Of a stretch of 64,000 nt of DNA, positions 1 to 8,612 are shown in pieces. The stretch is from contig NZ_NPBJ01000004.1 of assembly GCF_002272075.1 (NCBI RefSeq), forward strand, positions 235,419-299,418, read 5' to 3'. The notes under the pieces were generated by a model. It was not told where the DNA came from and ran no database searches. It saw only the letters and a program-made list of their open reading frames with translations. Numbering within the stretch: the stretch's first letter is position 1; the number at the start of each line of letters is the position of its first letter. The DNA is from Terribacillus saccharophilus. GTDB taxonomy: Bacteria > Bacillota > Bacilli > Bacillales > Amphibacillaceae. The position numbers and the translations under genes are program-made.

Positions 1-310
1 TGAAGATATTTTCAGTGACAGACAAGTCGGGATAACTGGTCACGTGCTGATAAATAGCCGCAATTCCATGCTGTTGAGCTTGTTTAGGATTTTGGAAAGA
101 CACTTTTTCTCCCACCAGAAGCATCTCGCCTTCTGTTGGTTGATGGACGCCTGTTATGATCTTGATGAAAGTGGACTTCCCCGCACCATTTTCACCCATC
201 AAAGCGTGGATTTCCCCCTTCTTCAGCTGGAACTGCATATCGTTCAGAGCCTTTACACCAGGAAAGGCTTTTGATATCCCTTTCATTTCGAGTACAAATT
301 CGTTTGTCAT
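1..310 (-). CDS. Sugar ABC transporter ATPase, N-terminal part (cut by window edge)
   Basis: Only the first 103 codons are present; the gene continues past base 1. The protein starts with an ABC fold: Walker A GENGAGKST near residue 40, and the Q-loop region IYQHV near residue 87. The wording (LEMKGISKAFPGVKAL near the start) is typical of the RbsA/MglA/XylG class, which are double-ATPase subunits of pentose and hexose importers. The ribosome site GAAGGAGGG lies 6 bases before the ATG. It lies downstream of a sugar-sensing trio and the rhamnose genes, so a rhamnose or related sugar importer is the likely role; substrate is inferred from context only. A cre-like site lies just upstream. Confidence 0.85.
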   Translation of the reverse strand, partial: MTNEFVLEMKGISKAFPGVKALNDMQFQLKKGEIHALMGENGAGKSTFIKIITGVHQPTEGEMLLVGEKVSFQNPKQAQQHGIAAIYQHVTSYPDLSVTENIF

Positions 311-330
311 CTTTTGCCCTCCTTCACTAC

Positions 331-344
331 TGAATGCGCTTACA
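331..344 (-). promoter_or_regulatory. cre-like site (CcpA) before the sugar ABC operon
   Basis: On the minus strand the bases read TGTAAGCGCATTCA, 13 of 14 matching the cre consensus TGWAANCGNTNWCA. It sits about 20 bases upstream of the ATPase start codon, a position where CcpA commonly blocks transcription. This suggests glucose repression of the sugar importer. Confidence 0.5.
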
Positions 345-355
345 TAAAGAGTATG

Positions 356-382
356 AAAAAAGTCCCGCTTCGAGAAGGGGAC
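356..382 (-). terminator. Intrinsic terminator after the response regulator gene
   Basis: On the minus strand GTCCCCTTC pairs with GAAGCGGGAC (one bulge) and is followed by six Ts. It lies between the response regulator stop codon and the ABC ATPase start, so it would separate the sensory genes from the transporter genes, which then need their own promoter. Confidence 0.65.
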
Positions 383-420
383 GTCTTTCGGAATAGGAGG
401 TTATTCTTCTGTTATTATCC

Positions 421-1947
421 TTATCGGCGCAAACGACGATATTCTGATGGAGCAAATCCTGTATGTTTCTTGAACAGCTTACTGAAATATTTGTGATCAT
501 GGTATCCGACTGAATCAGAGATTATCGTTACTTTATCATCTGTATCCTCCAGCTTGCGCTTGGCAAGCTCTAACCTCTGTTTGGTAACATATTGCAGTAC
601 GGTTTCTCTTGTATGCTTTTTGAAATAAGCACAGAAATACGTCGGGTTCATATAGACATGTGCTGCTACTTGTTCAATCGTTATCGCTTCCTGTACATGA
701 TGATGTATGAAGGCTTTCGCCCGCTCCACCGCTGTTCGATCTGAATGTTGATCCAATCTGATGCACATATCTGCCAGATCTTTGGTCCAATTTTCAAATC
801 CTTGAAGCAATTCAAAAGCTGGTATGGTTTGACTCGTGTATCTCCCTAACTTCTGGAGCATCCGGTTAACATCATTGACGGGCAATCGTTTGCTGACATC
901 ATACAGCATTTCGATACCTGTACATTGAACGAGTGCTATTACCGAATCCAGCTGCTCTGCTGCAAGCTCGTCTTTTAATTTATATAAAGCAGCATCCACA
1001 TCATCGAATACAAACTGCTTGAAAGAAAACCGCAATGTATGCAGGATATCCTGGGTGTCAGCATTGATGACTTCCGTATATTGACTTTCTGCAGAAGCAG
1101 GCTGGAGCTTTATCTCCATCTGCTCCGCTTCCATTGCCGCAGGCAGCAATTCCAATTCGTGCAGTATTTGACCAAGAGAAGCTGTTAGCTTGAAGAAAGT
1201 ACGGTGAGACAGAGTTCCAGCAATATGATCGATAAATATGGATGGATTTTCTTCCTCAGTATGTACAAGCAGACCAAAGCTTTGTTCTTGATCCCACCAC
1301 CACCAAAAGGATGAATCTGACCATTGATTTGACAGCTCTGCATTAAATATCCGGACAACTGCACTAAGCTCCTGGTGAAAACGAACAGGATCTCGTTTAG
1401 CTTTTTGCTGATGGAAGTTTTGAAGCTGTAAACGGCATGTGTAATACGTTCCTGATGGGAATATTTCTGTCCATTGTGTATCAGCCAGGCTGTTTTCACT
1501 CGAAAGAGCACGCAGCAACTGAAGCTGCTCTTGTTTCTGACTCTCCCGTTCTCGCACATTTTCTATTTCTTGTTTCTTTTCACACAGTTGCTGGAGCCGA
1601 TCCTGCAGCTGCTGCCTATCGATTGGCTTCAAAAGATAATCGGTAACTTGATTCCGTAATGCTTGCTGCACATACTGAAAATCATCGAAACCGCTCAAAA
1701 CAAGAAATTCTCCAGTGTAGCCAGCCTCTTTTAACTCTGTAATGAGCGTTAATCCATCCATAATCGGCATCTTGATATCTGTCAGAACAACTTCTGCTTT
1801 CTTACCAAGCCTCCATTCATCTAATGCCTCTTGCCCATTAGCAAACGTACCAATAACCGCGCATTGTGGCTGATTGCTGATAAAACGCTCTAGTCCCATA
1901 CGAATTCGATATTCATCCTCTACGATCATGATTTGTAAATTCCGCAT
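421..1947 (-). CDS. Response regulator with AraC-type DNA-binding domain (YesN family)
   Basis: Product of 508 residues. Residues 1-125 form a receiver domain with acidic residues E10, D11 and E12 and phospho-acceptor D57 in VLTDIKMP. A long middle region (about 140-400) has no recognised domain, and the last 100 residues hold a two-helix AraC helix-turn-helix (VAAHVYMNPTYFCAYFKK, then KYFSKLFKKHTGFAPSEYR). The start was chosen at 1947 because AAAGGGGAAG precedes it; an upstream in-frame ATG at 1971 lacks such a site. It overlaps the kinase gene by 35 bases. It probably activates the neighbouring sugar ABC operon when the cognate sugar is bound outside; the target is inferred. Confidence 0.92.
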   Translation of the reverse strand: MRNLQIMIVEDEYRIRMGLERFISNQPQCAVIGTFANGQEALDEWRLGKKAEVVLTDIKMPIMDGLTLITELKEAGYTGEFLVLSGFDDFQYVQQALRNQVTDYLLKPIDRQQLQDRLQQLCEKKQEIENVRERESQKQEQLQLLRALSSENSLADTQWTEIFPSGTYYTCRLQLQNFHQQKAKRDPVRFHQELSAVVRIFNAELSNQWSDSSFWWWWDQEQSFGLLVHTEEENPSIFIDHIAGTLSHRTFFKLTASLGQILHELELLPAAMEAEQMEIKLQPASAESQYTEVINADTQDILHTLRFSFKQFVFDDVDAALYKLKDELAAEQLDSVIALVQCTGIEMLYDVSKRLPVNDVNRMLQKLGRYTSQTIPAFELLQGFENWTKDLADMCIRLDQHSDRTAVERAKAFIHHHVQEAITIEQVAAHVYMNPTYFCAYFKKHTRETVLQYVTKQRLELAKRKLEDTDDKVTIISDSVGYHDHKYFSKLFKKHTGFAPSEYRRLRR

Positions 1948-3718
1948 CCAGACTTCCCCTTTCCGAAACATGACGAAATGGCAAGTAAAGCCTTACAGTT
2001 GCACCCTTTTGATTGTTCTCCAATGAAACACCATAGTTATTTCCGTACAGCATTTTGATTCGATTGGCAACATTGCTTAATCCATAATGCGCAGATTTTG
2101 AAGTTATGCCTGGTTCCAGACTAAGCTCTTCTTCCAGCTTCGTTTTAACTGTCGGGTCAAAACCTGGTCCATCATCTTTTATAGTCAGTATGAGCATATC
2201 AGGTGTTTGATGAATCTTGATATCGATATGAATGCTAGTCTTGGTTTCCAAGCCGTATTTAATGCTGTTTTCGACAATCGGTTGGAGTATGAATTTTGGA
2301 ACCTGCACATCAGTGGAGATTTCAGGATAAGCAGTTTTCCAAGTAAGCCGGTCATAGAAACGGAACTGCTGGATTGATAGAAAATCCTCGACATGTCTGA
2401 TTTCCTCTTTAAGGGAGACAAATTTGACGCCATTATCCAAGGAATACCGCAGCATTCTGCCAAGTGTCGTGATAATATTGATAACTTCCTCCTGTTCCCC
2501 TGCTTCTACCGCATAATTAATCGTTTCCAGTGTATTGAAGATAAAATGTGGATTGATCTGGGTTTGGAGTGCATATAACTCGGCTTCCTGCTGCTTGAGT
2601 CTAATCATATAATTCTTTTGGATCAAATCGCGTATTTCAACAATCATGTGATTATAGCTCTCCGTCAGCCTGCCAACTTCATCCTGTTTGGTTACTGGCA
2701 GCGTTTGCTGGAACTTCCCGCCTTGGACGCTGCGCATATTATCTATCAGACGCTTAATAGGCTGCGAGACATTATAAGCAACAAATGTGTACAAACATAG
2801 ACTGAATATAATGAACAGAAGAAAAAGAACAATTGAGATGGTTCGGGTTTGCTGCTGTTTGGCAAACAGTTTTTCTGTAGGTATTTCATAAATTAACGCA
2901 TACTCCTGCTGTATGGCTGGAGTGATACCAACCAATTTACCATCCTGCAGAAAGCTTCCATTTTCGATTGGATAACGATCGTCCGGAACAACTTGATCGC
3001 TTTTCTCCTTTTTCGAATCATAAGCTATTCTTCCAGACTCTTTTTCCAAAAGCATGATTCTGGCAGCATTATGTTCTTTGAACGTGCCTGTAATACGGTC
3101 GACAAATGATACATCCAACGCCAAAAACATTGTTCCCAGATATTCTTGGTTTTCACGATCCTGCAGCGGTACACCGATTAACAGATAATCAGCATTATTC
3201 TCAAATACAAGATTTGTATCCTGCGGAAGAAGAATCATGCTTCCTTTTTCCAGCTCCAAGCTTTGGCCGTAAACAGCTGCTTCACCTTTAGAAAAACCGC
3301 TGTAATTTTTGGCTGTTGCCGCGAAAACTCTATTTTTAGAGAAGACAAACACACCGAGCAAATCAGAAGAACTACTATGAAGAAAACTGCTGGAAAGATA
3401 ACGCTCCATCGTGTATTGCTGCTGCATTGCTTCCGCATGTAACTGAAAGCTATCCTGTCTCAATATCTCGATCATCTGCTGTGATTGATACAGTCTTTCG
3501 GGCATATTCGTTACATCCTGTACATTTCGATCGATTTGCTGACTTGCCTGTTCCAGCATTTGCGGTACCAGCGCCCCGATTTGCTCTTCTGCTGCTTTTG
3601 TATATGCTGTATAAATGAAAAAACCGAGCAGTGCGACCGGTATGATGGTAAGTAGTGTATAAGATAGCAGCAGCTTATGCATTAACGAAAGATTGCGGAA
3701 TTTCTTTTTAAAAATCAT
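1913..3718 (-). CDS. Membrane sensor histidine kinase (YesM/LytS-type)
   Basis: About 601 residues. There is a membrane segment at about residues 18-40, an extracytoplasmic sensor domain of about 240 residues, a second membrane segment near 290-310, a HAMP linker, a His_kinase domain with QINPHFIFNTLETINYAVEAG (phospho-acceptor His), and an HATPase_c domain with DDGPGF and YGLSNVANRIKMLYG. The start at 3718 gives an 11-base overlap with the upstream binding-protein gene and so translational coupling; ATGs at 3730 and 3748 are alternatives. Its partner regulator is encoded directly after it. The overlap with the lipoprotein gene suggests that the lipoprotein presents the ligand to this kinase. 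Confidence 0.9.
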   Translation of the reverse strand: MIFKKKFRNLSLMHKLLLSYTLLTIIPVALLGFFIYTAYTKAAEEQIGALVPQMLEQASQQIDRNVQDVTNMPERLYQSQQMIEILRQDSFQLHAEAMQQQYTMERYLSSSFLHSSSSDLLGVFVFSKNRVFAATAKNYSGFSKGEAAVYGQSLELEKGSMILLPQDTNLVFENNADYLLIGVPLQDRENQEYLGTMFLALDVSFVDRITGTFKEHNAARIMLLEKESGRIAYDSKKEKSDQVVPDDRYPIENGSFLQDGKLVGITPAIQQEYALIYEIPTEKLFAKQQQTRTISIVLFLLFIIFSLCLYTFVAYNVSQPIKRLIDNMRSVQGGKFQQTLPVTKQDEVGRLTESYNHMIVEIRDLIQKNYMIRLKQQEAELYALQTQINPHFIFNTLETINYAVEAGEQEEVINIITTLGRMLRYSLDNGVKFVSLKEEIRHVEDFLSIQQFRFYDRLTWKTAYPEISTDVQVPKFILQPIVENSIKYGLETKTSIHIDIKIHQTPDMLILTIKDDGPGFDPTVKTKLEEELSLEPGITSKSAHYGLSNVANRIKMLYGNNYGVSLENNQKGATVRLYLPFRHVSERGSLDAEFTNHDRRG

Positions 3719-4727
3719 ATTGATCCACATTCTCCGCCGTAAAATCAATCGGTTCCCCCATAATGATTTGCTCTCCCTTTACTTGGATCCTCCCAACATC
3801 TTCTATGAACATACCATCCTCGATTACCGTACCATCTTGCATCAGTTTTGCTATCATGACAGTCAAGTAACCGAGTTTCTTAGGACTCCATAAGGTGATT
3901 CCTCGGACATCTCCTTCCTTTAAATGTGCATTCATGTCACGCGGAGATGCCAAACCGACTATAACGATATCATTTGATACATTCTCTTCCTTCAGCACTG
4001 CCGCTGCGGCTGGCGGACCGAGTGAGGCAATCCCAATAATGCCCTTTAAATCCGGAAAAGCTTTCACCACTCGTTTTGATTCCTGATAAGCTGTGACAGG
4101 ACTATCATTTGTATAAGCCACTTCTCGAAGTATCAGATTCGGATAATAAGCTCGATTGTGCTGCTTAATCCAATGCAGCCATTCTTCTTGATTGAGCGAT
4201 GACTGCGACCCGGAAAGAATAATATACTCTCCTTCCTCCCCGATTTGTGCTGCTAGGCTGTCAAGCAAATGCTCACCTAGCATTTCAGCATCTACCATAT
4301 TGATAAAATAATCTCTAGCTTCAGGATGAGCATCCGCATCCCATGTCAGAACCGTTATACCTTGCCGTCTAGCCTCTATCAGTACAGGTGAGAGTCGATC
4401 TGGGTCTATGACACTTACCGCCAGAACGTCGACTTTTTGTTTTATAAAAGTACGAATGATTTCTTCTTGCTGAGCAGGATCTGCTGTTGTTGGACCTTTG
4501 AAATGAACAGTAGCACCAGAGGACTTAGCCGCTTCTTCCACTCCCTGTTGTACTGCTTGAAAATAGGGAATTTCCATCACTTTCGGCACAATAGCAATAT
4601 CGATTTGTTCCGTTTGCTCAGGATGTGACTCTGACGGCGGCGTTTCCTGTACATAAAGTATTTCCTTTTTGTTGCAAGCGCTTACAAAAATCAACAGAAT
4701 AAGCAGGACAAGTGATTTCTTTTGCAT
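3708..4727 (-). CDS. Sugar-binding lipoprotein, probable sensory partner of the kinase
   Basis: Product of 339 residues with a lipoprotein signal: a hydrophobic stretch followed by the lipobox VSAC (Cys18), so it is anchored outside the membrane. The remainder is a periplasmic-binding type I fold (ribose/galactose-binding family): IAIVPKVMEIPYFQAVQQGV at the start of lobe 1, then VLTWDADAH and IIGIASLGPPAAAAVL. It lies immediately upstream of a kinase/regulator pair, overlapping by 11 bases, not inside the ABC operon. That layout resembles three-component sugar sensors such as XylFII-LytS of thermophilic Clostridia, so a sensory role is favoured over transport. Rhamnose is the most likely ligand from context. 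Confidence 0.85.
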   Translation of the reverse strand: MQKKSLVLLILLIFVSACNKKEILYVQETPPSESHPEQTEQIDIAIVPKVMEIPYFQAVQQGVEEAAKSSGATVHFKGPTTADPAQQEEIIRTFIKQKVDVLAVSVIDPDRLSPVLIEARRQGITVLTWDADAHPEARDYFINMVDAEMLGEHLLDSLAAQIGEEGEYIILSGSQSSLNQEEWLHWIKQHNRAYYPNLILREVAYTNDSPVTAYQESKRVVKAFPDLKGIIGIASLGPPAAAAVLKEENVSNDIVIVGLASPRDMNAHLKEGDVRGITLWSPKKLGYLTVMIAKLMQDGTVIEDGMFIEDVGRIQVKGEQIIMGEPIDFTAENVDQYDF

Positions 4728-4743
4728 AGTATCATCCTTAGCA

Positions 4744-4769
4744 ACCCCGCAAGCATTGCTTTGCGGGGT
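4744..4769 (-). terminator. Stem-loop between rhaR and the sensory genes
   Basis: ACCCCGCAA pairs perfectly with TTGCGGGGT around an 8-base loop. No T tract follows on either strand, so full termination is doubtful. It could act as a partial terminator or an RNA stabiliser that lowers expression of the sensory trio relative to the catabolic genes. Confidence 0.5.
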
Positions 4770-4776
4770 CGGTTGA

Positions 4777-5538
4777 TTAGTTCACAGCTTGGAACTCCAT
4801 GTTTTGTTTTTCAAAATAACTTTTTGTGACAGAATCGATCCCTGTATCTGTGTAGACCTTTGAAATACGCCCAAGATCAGTGATCGTTGCAAAAGCACGC
4901 TTTCCGAATTTACTTGAATCAGCGAGCAAAATTGTCTGGCCTGCTATCTCGATCATCTGTTTCTTTACAATAGCCTGCTGTTCATTCGAATCACTCAAGC
5001 CGTGTTCGAGATGTACGCTTTTACAAGAAAGGAAGGTTTTATCCACATAATAAGTCGTTAATGACCTCTCCGTCAGTGGACCGACGAAGGATAAAGATTT
5101 TGATAGCAGCTGTCCGCCGAGCGAAGTGACTCGTATTTGATCCTTCGTACTGCAGGCGAGCGCCACCTTGATGCTGTTCGTAATGATCGTCAGCGGCATG
5201 TTTGGTAATTCCTTCGCCATATACCATGCTGTCGTACTGGCATCCAGAATAATCCGCTCCCCAGTCTGGATTTCTGAAACTGCTGCCTTGGCAATTGCCT
5301 GTTTCTCCTGCATTCGCATTACTTCACGCGCTTCATGGGCAATCTCAGTTGCCCCTTCCTCGATGCGAACTGCTCCGCCATGGCTGCGATGCAGCAGCTG
5401 TTCCTTTTCCAGCTTCTCAAGGTCACGGCGTATCGTTTCCTCCGTCACATGAAAGAGAGAGCTGAGTTCGGTAACCCGGACACTGGCCCGCTCGTTAACC
5501 AGTTCTACAATCTTCCTCTGTCTTTCTACAACTAACAT
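4777..5538 (-). CDS. rhaR: DeoR-family repressor of the rhamnose genes
   Basis: Product of 253 residues. An N-terminal winged helix-turn-helix (ERQRKIVELVNERASVRVTE, then FHVTEETIRRDLEKLEK, about residues 5-55) is followed by a DeoR sugar-phosphate sensor domain with the ring-closing D-S-T-A and ADSSKFGKRAF motifs. The start at 5538 is set by AGGAAAAGGG just before the ATG. It is the last gene after rhaA and matches B. subtilis YulB/RhaR in position and family. It probably binds the repeated A+T-rich sites upstream of rhaEW and the MFS gene and is released by a rhamnose catabolite; that is inferred. Confidence 0.88.
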   Translation of the reverse strand: MLVVERQRKIVELVNERASVRVTELSSLFHVTEETIRRDLEKLEKEQLLHRSHGGAVRIEEGATEIAHEAREVMRMQEKQAIAKAAVSEIQTGERIILDASTTAWYMAKELPNMPLTIITNSIKVALACSTKDQIRVTSLGGQLLSKSLSFVGPLTERSLTTYYVDKTFLSCKSVHLEHGLSDSNEQQAIVKKQMIEIAGQTILLADSSKFGKRAFATITDLGRISKVYTDTGIDSVTKSYFEKQNMEFQAVN

Positions 5539-5591
5539 CCCTTTTCCTGCCTTTTTCACGTTTTGATTATAGTGTAGCATAATATAACGCG

Positions 5592-6845
5592 TTACCGATG
5601 AGCCATTTCGTTTCTTTCATACTCCTGGACATGCTGGAGCCAAGCTGTACCGCGCGGAACTTGCATCTCTTGACAGAAATAATCCCACACTGCGCCGAAT
5701 GGATAACTCTTCATCTCTTCCATCAGCATGAGTCTTTCAGTGAATTGTCCCTTTTCTTGATATTCTTTCAGCTCTGCATGCGGTGTCAGCAAAGCGTAAA
5801 GAAGAGCCTTCTGCATATTGCGGGTACCGATTACCCAAGCAGCAACACGATTGATGCTTGCATCAAAGAAATCAAGTCCGATGCGGATTTTATCAAGCGT
5901 GTCATTACGGACAAGCTCATGTGCAATTTCCTTCAGCTCGTCATCAAATGTCACCACATGATCACTGTCCCAGCGAACCGGCCGTGATACATGCAATGCA
6001 ATCTTATCTGTAAATGGAAGCGTGCCGCTGAGTTTGTTCGAAACCATCTCCGTTGGATGATAATGCCCAGTATCCATCAGCAAGTGCTTGCCGCGAGTTA
6101 AAGCATATCCCATGTAAAATTCGTGAGAGCCGACAACATAAGACTCAGAACCGATTCCAAACAGCTTGCTTTCCACAGCATCAATATTGTATTTTTCATC
6201 AATTTCAACCGCAAAGATTTGGTCGAGTGAGCGCTTCAGGCGTTCTCTCGGTGTCAGACGATCACTTGGTACGTCCTTGTAGCCATCGGGTATCCAAATA
6301 TTTGTCAGGCTCGCTGTACCAAGTTCTTTTCCAAAATATTCCCCAATCCGTCGTGAAGCGATGCAGTGCTCGATCCAGAATTGACGTATTTCCTCATCTG
6401 GATGTGCAAGAGTTAATCCATCGGCAGCTTTACCATGGGAAAAGATAGTCGGATTGAAATCAAGTCCTAGATCATGCTGTTTGGCCCACTCCACCCAATT
6501 ACGGAAATGTTCTGGCTTGATTTCATTACGCTCCACATGCTGACCGTCAGTCTCTGCGTAAATAGCGTGCAAGTTGATACGATGTTTGCCTGGAATGAGA
6601 CGCAATGCCATCTCAAGGTCTGCGCGCAGTTCTTCCGGGGTTGTCGCTTTACCAGGATAGTTACCTGTCACATCAATTCCACCTGACAGCTCATTCTGCT
6701 GCACTTCGAAACCGCCGATATCATCTCCTTGCCAGCAATGGATACTTATTGGTACCGTTTTCAATTTATCCAATGCCGCTTCAACATCGACTCCTAATCC
6801 CTCGTACATCGCTTTAGCTAGTTCATACGCTTTGATCACTGTCAT
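5592..6845 (-). CDS. rhaA: L-rhamnose isomerase
   Basis: Product of 417 residues, the usual length for RhaA, a cytosolic metal-dependent TIM barrel that converts L-rhamnose to L-rhamnulose. Recognisable stretches are [15 protein letters not shown] near the start, [31 protein letters not shown] and [16 protein letters not shown], which carry the metal-binding acidic and histidine residues. It starts 12 bases after rhaM and is followed by rhaR after 53 bases, so it is within the rha operon. Confidence 0.97.
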   Translation of the reverse strand: MTVIKAYELAKAMYEGLGVDVEAALDKLKTVPISIHCWQGDDIGGFEVQQNELSGGIDVTGNYPGKATTPEELRADLEMALRLIPGKHRINLHAIYAETDGQHVERNEIKPEHFRNWVEWAKQHDLGLDFNPTIFSHGKAADGLTLAHPDEEIRQFWIEHCIASRRIGEYFGKELGTASLTNIWIPDGYKDVPSDRLTPRERLKRSLDQIFAVEIDEKYNIDAVESKLFGIGSESYVVGSHEFYMGYALTRGKHLLMDTGHYHPTEMVSNKLSGTLPFTDKIALHVSRPVRWDSDHVVTFDDELKEIAHELVRNDTLDKIRIGLDFFDASINRVAAWVIGTRNMQKALLYALLTPHAELKEYQEKGQFTERLMLMEEMKSYPFGAVWDYFCQEMQVPRGTAWLQHVQEYERNEMAHR

Positions 6846-6857
6846 ATGCTTTCCTCC

Positions 6858-7172
6858 TCAATTTAAATGGAATACTTCTTTCACCGTTTCACTGACCGGA
6901 CTATGATCAGGATTTGTCTGCATAATATCTTGCATATATGCCCACCATCGCTGGCACACTTCCGTTTCAGCTATACGAGCATGCTTTTCTTCTGATTCAG
7001 CCTCCAAATAAGCAAATAACATAGCAGTCGGTTCATGCAGAAAGATACTATAGTTGCTGACTCCATGCTCCTTCAAAACTTCCTCCATCTCTGGCCAAAG
7101 CTGATCATGGCGTTGTTTGTATTCGTCGAATTTATCCTGATAAACATACATGACACTAGCTTTACGAATCAT
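6858..7172 (-). CDS. rhaM: L-rhamnose mutarotase
   Basis: Product of 104 residues, the standard RhaM length. It interconverts the alpha and beta anomers of L-rhamnose to feed the isomerase. Typical features are the KHDQLWPEM-like helix (here YKQRHDQLWPEMEEVLKEHG), NYSIFLHEPT and the C-terminal MQDIMQTNPDHSP motif with the conserved tryptophans WW upstream. It overlaps the end of rhaB by 11 bases, indicating translational coupling. Confidence 0.96.
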   Translation of the reverse strand: MIRKASVMYVYQDKFDEYKQRHDQLWPEMEEVLKEHGVSNYSIFLHEPTAMLFAYLEAESEEKHARIAETEVCQRWWAYMQDIMQTNPDHSPVSETVKEVFHLN

Positions 7173-8601
7173 GGACTGTCCTCCTATTTTTCTCTATTGT
7201 ATCTTGACTGGCTGGGGTGAAAATCTCGACAGGGAACGATTTACGGATAAGCTGTCTGCCGGCATCCAAGGAATCAAGCTCTCCTGCAGCTATCATTTGT
7301 ACAATCATATTTCCGAGAGCTGTCGCTTCTGTAGGACCAGCAACTATGTGTAACCCACTGTAATCTGCTGTCAGCTGATTTAGAACGGCATTCTGCGACC
7401 CGCCGCCGACAATATGCAAGGTTTGGATGCTCTCTCCTGTCAATGCTTCCAATTCTTTCAAAGCTTCGCTGTAAGCAATAGCCAGATTATGAAATACCGT
7501 CAGACTAAGCTCCCCAATACTAGTAGGTACATATTGATCTGTTTCTCGGCAATAGTCCTGGAGTTCTTCAATCATATTGTCCGGCTTTAAAAATCTGGCA
7601 TCATTCAAGTTGACCGAAGCTACTTGTTTTAGGTCAGTCTGCTTTGCTGCTTCAACCATCTCACTAAAATTATAATCAACATGATATACTCTTCTGATTT
7701 CCTGGATAACCCACATACCGATAATATTTTTTAAGTAACGATATGTGTTGTTGATGCCCCATTCATTGGTGAAATTCTTTTCTAAACTGCTGTTCTCAAG
7801 AATGGGCTGTTTTCGCTCCGTCCCTATCAGAGACCAGGTGCCGCTGCTAAGATATGCCCACTCTTCCCCACTCGCAGGCACACCGGCAATTGCAGAAGCT
7901 GTATCATGAGATCCGACCGCAATAACAGTACAAACGGGCAGATCATACTGTTTATTTAGTAACTCGTGTAGTTCCCCAATAATTGTTCCAGCTTCGATCA
8001 GTGGAGCAAACTGCTCCGAATGGAATCCTGTTAAAGCAAGCAGGTCCGCGTTAAAATCCTTGGTGTGTGGATCTAATAACTGCATCGTAGAAGCATTGGT
8101 CGCTTCCATTACTTTTTTCCCGGTAAGTCTATAGTGCAGATAATCCGGGACAAGCAATATCGTATCCGTTTTTTGAATCAGCTCCTCACTTTCTGTGAAG
8201 AGCTGATAAATTGTATTGAACGACTGATACTGGATACCTGTTTTTCGGTAAATTTCACTTTTCGATACCTTTTCCCACACTTGTTCCATCACACCATCTG
8301 TCCTGGAATCGCGGTAAGCGATCACATCACGCAGCCGCTCACCATCCTTCCCAAGTAACACGTAGTCCACTGCCCACGTGTCGATTCCGAGTGTACATTT
8401 TGTGATGCCCTGCTGCTTGGCAATTTCCAAGCCTCGCAATATTTGCTCTTCCAAATGATCAATATCCCAGCAATGGTGGTCTCCTTGTTTCTGGTATCCA
8501 TTCGCAAAACGGTGGATCTCCTGTATGACAAGCTTCCCATCTTTCAGTTCACCAGAAACGAGACGGCCACTTGACGCTCCGATATCTACCGCAATATGCA
8601 T
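7162..8601 (-). CDS. rhaB: Rhamnulokinase
   Basis: Product of 479 residues of the FGGY carbohydrate kinase family; phosphorylates L-rhamnulose at position 1. Visible motifs are the N-terminal phosphate loop AVDIGASSGRLV, GIDTWAVDYVLL, the sugar-contact AYRDSRTDG, the C-terminal ATPase motif AVGSHDTASAIAGVPA, and IVGGGSQNAVLNQLTAD. It follows rhaEW by 11 bases and overlaps rhaM. Together with RhaA and RhaEW it forms a complete rhamnose route to dihydroxyacetone phosphate and lactate. Confidence 0.97.
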   Translation of the reverse strand: MHIAVDIGASSGRLVSGELKDGKLVIQEIHRFANGYQKQGDHHCWDIDHLEEQILRGLEIAKQQGITKCTLGIDTWAVDYVLLGKDGERLRDVIAYRDSRTDGVMEQVWEKVSKSEIYRKTGIQYQSFNTIYQLFTESEELIQKTDTILLVPDYLHYRLTGKKVMEATNASTMQLLDPHTKDFNADLLALTGFHSEQFAPLIEAGTIIGELHELLNKQYDLPVCTVIAVGSHDTASAIAGVPASGEEWAYLSSGTWSLIGTERKQPILENSSLEKNFTNEWGINNTYRYLKNIIGMWVIQEIRRVYHVDYNFSEMVEAAKQTDLKQVASVNLNDARFLKPDNMIEELQDYCRETDQYVPTSIGELSLTVFHNLAIAYSEALKELEALTGESIQTLHIVGGGSQNAVLNQLTADYSGLHIVAGPTEATALGNMIVQMIAAGELDSLDAGRQLIRKSFPVEIFTPASQDTIEKNRRTVHDS

Positions 8602-8612
8602 GTGATATCCCC

